This document shows, in pieces, positions 1 through 5,611 of a stretch of 5,639 nt of DNA. A program made the translations under genes and the position numbers. This DNA is from SAR116 cluster bacterium. GTDB lineage: Bacteria; Pseudomonadota; Alphaproteobacteria; Puniceispirillales; Puniceispirillaceae. A model generated the notes under the pieces. The model saw nothing but the letters and a program-made list of their open reading frames with translations, searched no databases and had not been told where the DNA came from. How positions within the stretch are numbered: position 1 is the first letter of the stretch; each line of letters opens with the position of its first letter. Location: assembly GCA_004213025.1 (NCBI GenBank), contig SHBC01000082.1, positions 1-5,639 on the forward strand, in the 5' to 3' direction.

Positions 1-701
1 GCCGCGTGCTGGCAGCTGATTTCGCCAGTGCCGGCGCCGATGTTCATATCGCCGGGCGCCGCCGGGCGCCGCTTGCTGACGCCGTTAAGACGATTCCGGG
101 GATCACCGCGCACCAGCTTGACGTCACCGACGAGGGGGCGACCGACGCGCTGTTTGCATCGCTTGGCAGCTGCGACATCGTCATCGCCAATGCCGGCATC
201 GCCGAGAGCGCGCCGCTTCACCACACCTCATTGGAGCTGTGGCAGCAGATCATGGCGATCAATCTGACCGGCTGCTTCCTGACATTCCGGGCCGGGCTCA
301 GGACGATGCGCGCCGCCAATGCCGAATGGGGCCGGTTGCTGGCGATCTCGTCGATCATGGGACTGGCCGGATACCGCTATGCCAGCGCCTACAGCGCCTC
401 GAAACATGGTGTGAACGGGCTGGTGACATCGGTGGCCGCCGAACTGGCGACAAGCGGCATCACCGCGAACGCGCTGTGCCCTGGCTATCTCGACACCGCA
501 ATGACCGACCGTTCCATCGCCAACATTGCTGAGCGCACCGGCATGACGGCTGATGATGCCAGAGCCGTCCTCGCCGATATGAGCCCGGCCGGCAGGCTGA
601 TCACCCCGGCCGAGGTCAGCCTGGCGGCGCTATGGCTGTGCAGGCCGGAATCGGATGCGGTGAACGGCCAGACAATCGCCATCAATGGCGGTGAGGTTTG
701 A
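1..701 (+). CDS. SDR family NAD(P)-dependent oxidoreductase, 5'-truncated by the window edge
   Basis: Classical short-chain dehydrogenase/reductase, a soluble NAD(P)(H)-dependent oxidoreductase acting on a hydroxy/keto group. The frame is open to the left edge. The GTG at 6 is probably internal, because the first strand and the TGxxxGxG cofactor loop are missing while the helix that follows them is present, so perhaps 15-20 residues lie outside. Counting from that GTG: basic residues after strand 2 (GRRR, 17-20) hint at NADP(H) preference; LDV (38-40); ANAG (61-64); INL Asn 86; catalytic Ser 116, Tyr 129 and Lys 133 (YSASK); CPG (158-160); and a C-terminal NGQTIAINGGEV. The body, including the GGEV end, resembles FabG-like or 3-hydroxyacyl-CoA dehydrogenase-like SDRs of acid or aromatic catabolism (from memory, not searched). 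It converges on the DUF4387 gene. Family assignment is firm; the substrate is unknown. Confidence 0.93.
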   Translation, partial: RVLAADFASAGADVHIAGRRRAPLADAVKTIPGITAHQLDVTDEGATDALFASLGSCDIVIANAGIAESAPLHHTSLELWQQIMAINLTGCFLTFRAGLRTMRAANAEWGRLLAISSIMGLAGYRYASAYSASKHGVNGLVTSVAAELATSGITANALCPGYLDTAMTDRSIANIAERTGMTADDARAVLADMSPAGRLITPAEVSLAALWLCRPESDAVNGQTIAINGGEV

Positions 702-720
702 GCGCCAACAACTGGGTCCG

Positions 721-1020
721 TCAGACCTCGAGCGATTCCAGCAACACCGCCACCTGCGCGCCATGCATGTCGCGGTCGCGAAGGCTTCCCTGCGGATGCG
801 GGCGGGGAAAGCTGAACTTCAGGACGTTCAGCGCCGGCATCTCAAAACGTTTGAGGTGCGCGGCGTCGATCTGCAGATGATCCGCCACCCGTTCGGCCGG
901 CAGCGCCGCCGCCACCCGCGCCAGCACATCCGGCCCGTCACAGAAGATATCGATGGTGATCCAGAACGGGCCTGCATTCTTCGACCTGATACGACTTGCG
1001 ATGTCACGAAGTTCAGCCAT
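721..1020 (-). CDS. DUF4387 domain-containing protein (AtuA-associated small protein)
   Basis: A 99-residue soluble protein spanning the whole DUF4387 family length. The characteristic opening is at residues 4-26 (LRDIASRIRSKNAGPFWITI followed by DIF) and the conserved C-terminal block is at 63-89 (ALNVLKFSFPRP, then GSLRDRDMHGAQ). No signal peptide or membrane segment is visible. The start ATG overlaps the 3' end of the AtuA-family gene by 8 bases, and a GAGG at 1030-1027 sits 6 bases upstream, so the start is well supported and translation is probably coupled. The family is known as a constant neighbour of DUF1446/AtuA proteins; its biochemical role is not established. From the pairing I infer that it is a subunit or partner of the protein encoded just upstream. 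Last gene of the operon; no clear terminator follows the stop. Confidence 0.9.
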   Translation of the reverse strand: MAELRDIASRIRSKNAGPFWITIDIFCDGPDVLARVAAALPAERVADHLQIDAAHLKRFEMPALNVLKFSFPRPHPQGSLRDRDMHGAQVAVLLESLEV

Positions 1021-2380
1021 GACCGACCTCGTCGACGCATATCAGGAATCCGTCCATCGGATCCGACAGCTGCAGGATATGATTGAGGGCGAATTCATAC
1101 ACTGCCCCACGGTCAGAATGCACCGGCGAGACAGGAAAGGCGAAGGTCGGCAGCGGTTCATCATCACTCAATGGAAAATGCAGAAGATGCGGATTGATCA
1201 CCGCGGCGATCTCGCTGGCCAATGCCTGGCTGGCGGCGGTGATCAGCAGCATCACACCAACCTCAACCGGCGATCCGCGATCCCGTTCCAGGCCGCCAAG
1301 CGCAGAATCAACGCCGATCAGACGCAGCTCGATGTCATAGGCATCATCCAACAGGCTGAGGGACACAGCGATCAATCCCCGGCAATGCACCAGTAGCCGG
1401 TCTGCCCAATCCGCCGCCGCAGCGACATAGCGCGGATCGCGAATCACCGCCAGCATCATCGTCTGGTAACCGGCACGGCGCGCGCCTTCCAGCTTAACGC
1501 CATAGGACGACGCAGGCACCCAGGCAGCGCCCTCAACCCGAACGCTGCCGTCCCCGGCAACACCGTAGCGCGCCGCTGTCACGTCAAGATGGCCGCCCGG
1601 TTCATGCAGGATCCAGGGGTCGCTGCTTTCATACAGCATATGCGCCGCCACCGATTGCGGCGTGCATCGCACCCCGTCACCCATCGGCGTGACGGTAAAG
1701 CCTGCCGCATCGAAACTGACCATGATCACGCCGCTGGCGGGCCGGGTTGTGCAGAAGGCCCCGCATTCGGCGATTTTCGCACCATGCCAGGCACCACCGG
1801 CATGCGCACCGCGTGCCAGCGGCAGCGCGGCAATGGTCGCGGTATCGGTTGTCCGCCCGGCCAGCACCACATCGGCGCCGGTATCGATCGCCGCCTGCAT
1901 CTGTTCGGCCCCGGCAAGCGCGACGATGTTTGTCATGCCCGCCAGCGCCGCGTCATCAATTGCCGGTGCCGGGTCCAGCGGTGACACACCGCCATCATCA
2001 CGCGCGCGCCGGAATTCATCCACCGGCACGTCGCTGTAGAGACGCGCCACACGCAACTGCTGGCCCAGCTCGGCGGCAAGTTCACAGGTGATATCGAACA
2101 TCCAGTCAACGGCAGCTTTGGTCCCGCAGGTGCCACAACTACCGATCACCAGCGGTACGCCAGCTTTGGCGCGCGCCTCGAGAAGCTGCCGCCATTCATC
2201 GCGGCAGACCGCGCGGCTGTATTTCGATGTGCCAGTGCCGAGATAGAAGGGGCCGCTGTCCGTTGACCCGCCGTCGATAGCTATGATGTCAGGACCGGCC
2301 GCAACTCCCCGCGCCAGCGCCGCCGGATCGAATCCGAGACCGAGAACACCTGAGGGGACAAGCACCCGAGTTGGCATCAT
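1013..2380 (-). CDS. Acyclic terpene utilization AtuA family protein (DUF1446)
   Basis: A 455-residue cytoplasmic protein of the DUF1446/AtuA family, named after atuA of the Pseudomonas acyclic terpene (citronellol/geraniol) cluster; the reaction is unassigned. Visible signatures: DGGSTDSGPFYLG (36-48), GSCGTCGTKAAVDW (80-93) with paired Cys 82 and Cys 85, GADVVLAGRTTDTA (168-181), GAWHGAKIAECGAFC (196-210), ESSDPW with HEPGGHLDV (251-267), LEGARRAGYQTMML (297-310) and SPVHSDRGAVYEFALNHIL (417-435). These cover the domain from end to end with no frameshift. The gene overlaps tctA by ATGA and the DUF4387 gene by 8 bases, so it sits in the transporter operon. It probably processes the imported acid or its CoA thioester, but a terpene substrate should not be assumed from the name: the usual atu carboxylase and dehydrogenase genes are absent here. 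Family assignment is strong, function unknown. Confidence 0.92.
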   Translation of the reverse strand: MMPTRVLVPSGVLGLGFDPAALARGVAAGPDIIAIDGGSTDSGPFYLGTGTSKYSRAVCRDEWRQLLEARAKAGVPLVIGSCGTCGTKAAVDWMFDITCELAAELGQQLRVARLYSDVPVDEFRRARDDGGVSPLDPAPAIDDAALAGMTNIVALAGAEQMQAAIDTGADVVLAGRTTDTATIAALPLARGAHAGGAWHGAKIAECGAFCTTRPASGVIMVSFDAAGFTVTPMGDGVRCTPQSVAAHMLYESSDPWILHEPGGHLDVTAARYGVAGDGSVRVEGAAWVPASSYGVKLEGARRAGYQTMMLAVIRDPRYVAAAADWADRLLVHCRGLIAVSLSLLDDAYDIELRLIGVDSALGGLERDRGSPVEVGVMLLITAASQALASEIAAVINPHLLHFPLSDDEPLPTFAFPVSPVHSDRGAVYEFALNHILQLSDPMDGFLICVDEVGHG

Positions 2381-3921
2381 CCCCTGTCCTTGCCTGAATC
2401 GCGGTCCGGATCCTCGTCAGAGGCAACCTGAACCGGCGCACGCAGATAGGGGCGCAGGAACAGTGGCAGGATAAAGCCTGCCACGGCGGCGATCCATAGC
2501 CCGATCGAGATCGGCGAGGCGAACAGATAGGTCCAGTCACCGTCGGACAACACCATGGCGCGGCGCAGGCTGACCTCCATATGGCCGCCGAGAAGAATGC
2601 CGAGGATGACCGGCACAGCGGGGATCGACAGCTTGCGAAGCACATAGCCGAGAACGCCGAAACCGATCATCAGCAACAAATCGAAATAGCTTCCCGACAG
2701 AGAATAGATGCCGACAAAGGAAATCATCGTGACTCCCGGCAGCAGCACCGCCGCCGGCACCTGCAGGATCCGGCTGAACACCCGCACCAGCGGGACATTC
2801 AGCACCAGCAGCACGACATTGGCAATCAGCAGCGAGGCGATCAGACCCCACACCACCTCCGGCCGTTCGGTGAACAAAAGCGGCCCTGGCGTGATGTTCA
2901 GTGTCATCAGCAGCGCCAGCAGCACCGCCGTCGTGCCCGACCCCGGCACGCCGAGGGTGAGCATCGGCACCAGCGCACCGCCAGCCGCCGCATTGTTACC
3001 TGCCTCGGGTGCGGCGATACCCTTCGGCTCGCCCGTGCCGAAGGTCGACTTGTCGCGGGCAACCGATTTCTCCAGCATATAAGCAAGGAAACTGCCAAGC
3101 GAGGCACCAGCCCCCGGCAACAGCCCGGCGACAAAGCCGATGCCGGTGCCACGAAGCATCGTCCAGCCGCTATTCATAATGTCCTTCACCGGAATGCGGA
3201 TTTTCTCGAGCTTCACACCGATGGCGGAATCGCGGCCATGGCTCTCGATGAAGACGAACACCTCGGCAACCGCGAACAGCCCGACAATGGCGACAAGGAA
3301 ATCAACCCCGTCAAACAGATGCAGGCTGCCGCCGGTGAAGCGTGTCAGGCCGGTCGATTTGTCGACCCCGATCATCGCGATGCCAAGACCAAGACAGACC
3401 GCGATGGCGGCCTTTGCCTGGTTGTTCGAGCCGAGCCCACCAAGCGTGCAGAAGGCCAGAAGATAGAGGGCGAAATATTCCGCCGGTCCAAACAGAAAGG
3501 CAACCCGCGCCAGCAACGGCGCCAGCAACATCAACCCGATGGTGGCCAGAAACGCGCCGACGAATGAGGCCACGCCGGACAGCACCAGCGCGTCACCGGC
3601 GCGCCCGGCCTTGGCCATCGGATAGCCATCAAGCGTCGTCATCATCGCCGGTTCATCACCCGGAATGTTGAGCAGGATTGACGATATCCGGCCGCCATAC
3701 ATGGCCCCATAATAGACCGCTGTCATCAGCACCAGCGAATGTGTAGCGTCGAGTCCAAGGCTGAAGGCAAGCGGAATCAGAATGGCGACACCGTTCGAAG
3801 GGCCAAGCCCCGGCAGCGCCCCGATCATCGTGCCAAGAACGCACCCTGCCACCGCCAGCGCCAGCGTTTCGGGCGACAGCGCGATGGAAAAGCCAAGGGC
3901 CAGATTGGCGAACAGGTCCAT
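2377..3921 (-). CDS. tctA: Tripartite tricarboxylate transporter permease, large TctA-type subunit
   Basis: A 514-residue polytopic inner-membrane protein, the transport subunit of a TTT system, in which an ion gradient drives uptake of substrate delivered by the periplasmic TctC protein. The normal family length and two-halved architecture are present. The first half carries GALPGLGPSNG (34-44), YYGAMYGGRISSILLNIPGD (70-89) and LDGYPMAKAG (97-106). The second half repeats the theme with GLLPGAGASLGSFLAYMLEK (266-285), EAGNNAAAGGALVPM (306-320) and LTLGVPGSGTTA (321-332). Long hydrophobic stretches throughout are consistent with about 11-12 membrane spans; the tail after residue 495 is charged and hydrophilic. 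The start MDLFANLALG is typical of the family and lies 4 bases after the tctB stop, with G-rich sequence upstream. The gene ends in an ATGA overlap with the AtuA-family gene. The symbol denotes family membership; the substrate need not be citrate. Confidence 0.96.
   Translation of the reverse strand: MDLFANLALGFSIALSPETLALAVAGCVLGTMIGALPGLGPSNGVAILIPLAFSLGLDATHSLVLMTAVYYGAMYGGRISSILLNIPGDEPAMMTTLDGYPMAKAGRAGDALVLSGVASFVGAFLATIGLMLLAPLLARVAFLFGPAEYFALYLLAFCTLGGLGSNNQAKAAIAVCLGLGIAMIGVDKSTGLTRFTGGSLHLFDGVDFLVAIVGLFAVAEVFVFIESHGRDSAIGVKLEKIRIPVKDIMNSGWTMLRGTGIGFVAGLLPGAGASLGSFLAYMLEKSVARDKSTFGTGEPKGIAAPEAGNNAAAGGALVPMLTLGVPGSGTTAVLLALLMTLNITPGPLLFTERPEVVWGLIASLLIANVVLLVLNVPLVRVFSRILQVPAAVLLPGVTMISFVGIYSLSGSYFDLLLMIGFGVLGYVLRKLSIPAVPVILGILLGGHMEVSLRRAMVLSDGDWTYLFASPISIGLWIAAVAGFILPLFLRPYLRAPVQVASDEDPDRDSGKDRG
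2387..2391 (-). promoter_or_regulatory. Ribosome-binding site of the AtuA-family gene (decides the start)
   Basis: AAGGA inside the tctA 3' end is 6 bases before the first of two consecutive ATG codons (2380 and 2377). This spacing favours the first ATG, the one forming the ATGA overlap with tctA. The GGGG at 2384-2381 abuts that ATG and is too close to serve it, though it could help the second ATG. Confidence 0.55.
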
Positions 3922-3925
3922 ACCC

Positions 3926-4363
3926 CTACCCCATCAACCAACGCGGCAGGGCGAACAGCCCCAGCCCCAGCGCATATTTGAAAATCACAAACAGGCCAGC
4001 CGATAGCGCGAGACCTATGACAGCACTCTGCACGGCTCGCGGCCGAATCTGATAGGACAGCGCCGCCGAGGCGATGGCGGTCGGCAGCAGAAAGCCGAGC
4101 GGCTTCAGCGCGTAGGCATAAGCCACCAGAATGACCGTCGCGATGGCCAGCCTTGTCAGCGTCGCAAGGCCGGGCCAGGCGGGCTCGGCATCGGGGCGCA
4201 TCACCATCGTGGCTGCGGCCACAAAGGCAACAGCGGAAATAAGAAAGGGAAATGCCTTCGGACCCAGAGGGTCGGCGAAGAAAGGCTCTTCAAGCTGACT
4301 GGCGCCCGCCGCGAAGGCAAGCGCCAGTACAGCCACAATCAGGCCGGTAATCCGGTCTGACAT
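3926..4363 (-). CDS. tctB: Tripartite tricarboxylate transporter small membrane subunit, TctB-type (DUF1468)
   Basis: A 145-residue small integral membrane subunit of the TTT transporter, poorly conserved in sequence but typical in size and topology. The first membrane span (about 5-21) is followed by a periplasmic loop with the family signature DPLGPKAFPFLI (31-42). Further hydrophobic segments lie at about 38-54, 71-89, 90-107 and 111-136, giving four to five spans. The start ATG shares its A with the last base of the tctC stop (TAATG) and has only a weak Shine-Dalgarno of its own, so translation probably depends on reinitiation by ribosomes finishing tctC. The gene lies between tctC and tctA, the usual order. 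It is thought to act with TctA in the membrane complex. Confidence 0.92.
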   Translation of the reverse strand: MSDRITGLIVAVLALAFAAGASQLEEPFFADPLGPKAFPFLISAVAFVAAATMVMRPDAEPAWPGLATLTRLAIATVILVAYAYALKPLGFLLPTAIASAALSYQIRPRAVQSAVIGLALSAGLFVIFKYALGLGLFALPRWLMG

Positions 4364-5325
4364 TACTTCATGACGCCAAGTTCGACAGACATCGCGCGGA
4401 CCTCGCCGATCACACCGTCGACATAGGACTGGAAGTCACCGCCAACCATGTTGAAAGGTGCCAGGCCGTTGGCAACCATGGCTTCCTGCCACTCGGGCGA
4501 ATCACCGACCTTGCGGAGTGCATCGGTCCACTGCTTGTAGGAGGCGTCCGAGGCACCCTTCGGGGTGTAGAGGCCACGCCAGTTCACAGCAATCACATCA
4601 ACGCCCTGCTCGCGCGCGGTCGGGATGCTCTCAAAGCCAGGGATCCGCTCTTCTGTGAAGGAGGCCAGAACCCGCACATCGCCCGACTTGATAAAGCCGA
4701 CGACGCCGGAGATATCGCCTGTCATGGCGCTGGTGAAGCCCCCGACGGTCTGGGTGATGGCGTCGGCATCACCGTCGACACCGATATATTTCACCTTCTT
4801 AATGTCGGTGAAACCCTTGCGCTTGAGCGCCATCAGGACCTTCAGATGGTCATAACCACCGGCGGCGGACCCACCCGCGAAGGCATGCTTCGACGGATCG
4901 GCAATCACCGCATCAAGAAGGTCGTTCAGATTCTGAAAGGGCGAATCCTTCGCCACGACGATCACACCCGGGTCGGCGCCGATCGCACCAAGAAAGCGGA
5001 CCTGGTCGGCGGTCATGCCGGAATAGGCATTCTGCGCCAGGCGGGTCGCGGTCGCGGTCGAAGCGGCGACAACCAGGTCTGCATCGCTGTTGCGCTCGTT
5101 CACCACATGGGTGAAGGCCAGTCCACCACCGCCACCGGCCATGTTGGTGACCTGGATCGAGCCGTCATAGGCGCCGATATCGGTCATGATCTTGGTGATG
5201 GTCCGGCAGGTGAAGTCCCATCCACCCCCCGGGTTCGCCGGTGCGATACACTCGGCGGCAAACGACTGCGCGCTCAGACCGACGCTGAAGGCGGCGGCAA
5301 GCGACAGTTTCAGGATATGTTTCAT
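4363..5325 (-). CDS. tctC: Tripartite tricarboxylate transporter periplasmic substrate-binding protein (TctC/Bug family)
   Basis: A 320-residue extracytoplasmic solute receptor that captures an organic anion and delivers it to TctA/TctB. A Sec signal peptide is evident: MKHILK, a hydrophobic core, and AxA-type cleavage near SFAA (21-24). The mature N-terminus carries the Bug-family ligand-loop signature PGGGWD (32-37), bracketed by Cys 26 and Cys 40. The glycine run MAGGGGG (62-68), the central GGSAAGGYDH segment (151-160) and NWRGLYTPKG (248-257) are typical of the two lobes. The start is fixed by a strong GGGAGG ribosome-binding site 7 bases upstream and by the signal peptide. First gene of the five-gene operon, preceded by the putative promoter at 5427-5400. 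Ligand not predictable: Bug proteins bind dicarboxylates, tricarboxylates, aromatic acids and other ligands. Confidence 0.96.
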   Translation of the reverse strand: MKHILKLSLAAAFSVGLSAQSFAAECIAPANPGGGWDFTCRTITKIMTDIGAYDGSIQVTNMAGGGGGLAFTHVVNERNSDADLVVAASTATATRLAQNAYSGMTADQVRFLGAIGADPGVIVVAKDSPFQNLNDLLDAVIADPSKHAFAGGSAAGGYDHLKVLMALKRKGFTDIKKVKYIGVDGDADAITQTVGGFTSAMTGDISGVVGFIKSGDVRVLASFTEERIPGFESIPTAREQGVDVIAVNWRGLYTPKGASDASYKQWTDALRKVGDSPEWQEAMVANGLAPFNMVGGDFQSYVDGVIGEVRAMSVELGVMK

Positions 5326-5332
5326 ATCAGTT

Positions 5333-5338
5333 CCTCCC
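5333..5338 (-). promoter_or_regulatory. Strong Shine-Dalgarno sequence of tctC
   Basis: GGGAGG within AAGGGAGGAA lies 7 bases before the ATG at 5325. It is the best ribosome-binding site in the window and fixes the start of the binding protein, which normally needs to be made in excess over the membrane subunits. Confidence 0.85.
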
Positions 5339-5364
5339 TTTTGAAGCCCGTACGAACCGGTTGC

Positions 5365-5380
5365 CGGTCCATGCGGACCG
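5365..5380 (-). promoter_or_regulatory. Short perfect hairpin in the predicted tctC leader
   Basis: CGGTCC-ATGC-GGACCG is a perfect 6-bp stem with a 4-base loop. It would lie roughly 13-30 bases into the transcript if the promoter at 5427-5400 is right. An 8-bp palindrome AACCGGTT (5355-5362) follows 2 bases later on the minus strand. It could be an RNA leader hairpin or a DNA operator. No U-tract follows, so it is not an intrinsic terminator. Confidence 0.3.
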
Positions 5381-5389
5381 CAAAATTAA

Positions 5390-5416
5390 GCCTTGCGAAA
5401 TGATGAAAGGCAAGGC
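5390..5416. promoter_or_regulatory. Candidate operator: dyad GCCTTGC-N13-GCAAGGC centred on the -10
   Basis: Perfect 7-bp inverted arms at 5390-5396 and 5410-5416 are separated by 13 bases. The predicted -10 hexamer (5405-5400) occupies the centre of the dyad. A dimeric repressor bound here would block RNA polymerase, which suits substrate-inducible control of a transporter operon. The sequence symmetry is direct observation; the operator role is inference, and no regulator gene is identified in the window. Confidence 0.4.
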
Positions 5417-5427
5417 CGCATTGTCAA
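5400..5427 (-). promoter_or_regulatory. Putative sigma-70-type promoter of the tctCBA-AtuA-DUF4387 operon
   Basis: On the minus strand a perfect -35 hexamer TTGACA (5427-5422) is followed after 16 bases by CATCAT (5405-5400), which matches 4 of 6 positions of the -10 consensus. Initiation would fall near 5393, giving a leader of about 70 bases before the tctC ATG. It lies in the only sizeable intergenic gap upstream of the operon, in a locally AT-richer stretch. The -35 match is strong and the -10 moderate; no experimental support. Confidence 0.55.
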
Positions 5428-5430
5428 ATA

Positions 5431-5447
5431 ATTCATCTGGATTGAAT
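5431..5447. promoter_or_regulatory. Imperfect dyad just upstream of the -35 element
   Basis: On the minus strand the sequence reads ATTCAATCCAGATGAAT. The outer arms ATTCA and TGAAT are perfect, and the symmetry extends inward (ATC against GAT) if one extra A is allowed. It ends 3 bases before the putative -35, a position suitable for an activator or an accessory operator. AT-rich, so chance occurrence is a real possibility. Confidence 0.22.
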
Positions 5448-5448
5448 A

Positions 5449-5611
5449 AGGCCCGCACCTTGTTCTGTCCTCAGCTTGCTGCAATAGCCTGCCGCCGCCA
5501 GATCCGGGGCACACCCTTCGGGCCTTCACCCGTGACAGTGTTAAGCCACACCGGTGTCATGCGCGCGGGTGTAATGCGCGCGGGTGTCATGCGCGCGGGA
5601 GGTGCGGGCCT
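5449..5611. repeat. Perfect 12-bp inverted repeat bounding a 163-bp segment
   Basis: AGGCCCGCACCT at 5449-5460 is matched by its exact reverse complement AGGTGCGGGCCT at 5600-5611, with 139 bases between. The enclosed segment holds the 15-bp tandem repeats, the stop codon of the partial gene and part of the intergenic region. No flanking direct duplication is evident and no transposase is enclosed. It could be a miniature inserted element, a long-range RNA or DNA hairpin, or a repetitive extragenic sequence. The repeat itself is certain; its nature is not. Confidence 0.5.

Noticed and set aside
51..70. Exact 10-bp tandem duplication GCCGGGCGCC in the SDR gene
   Set aside because: It looks like a possible frameshifting duplication, but the frame is intact before and after it and the encoded GRRRAPLADAV is normal for the second strand and helix of an SDR. 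Treated as chance repetition in GC-rich coding DNA.
715..727. GGTC-N5-GACC as a bidirectional terminator between the converging genes
   Set aside because: Only a 4-bp stem, and no T-run on either side.
953..1396. + strand open frame overlapping the DUF4387 and AtuA-family genes
   Set aside because: Composition is low-complexity (Gln, Arg, His rich) and the opposite-strand genes carry clear family motifs throughout.
1013..2380. Assigning the operon to acyclic terpene (citronellol/geraniol) degradation
   Set aside because: AtuA is only a family name here. No geranyl-CoA carboxylase subunits or other specific atu enzymes are seen, and a tricarboxylate-type transporter fits a hydrophilic acid better than a terpene.
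2581..3567. Long + strand open frame (328 codons) antisense to the tctA-type gene
   Set aside because: The product is extremely rich in Gln, His, Arg and Asp with no hydrophobic core, the expected shadow of a membrane protein gene in GC-rich DNA. TctA motifs on the other strand are complete.
4846..5403. + strand open frame (185 codons) antisense to tctC and its leader
   Set aside because: No recognisable domain. It runs across the whole tctC signal-peptide region and promoter, while tctC itself is unambiguous.
5514..5534. Possible intrinsic terminator after the partial right-edge gene
   Set aside because: Stems such as CGGG/CCCG are 4 bp at most with unfavourable loops, and no T-tract follows on the minus strand.
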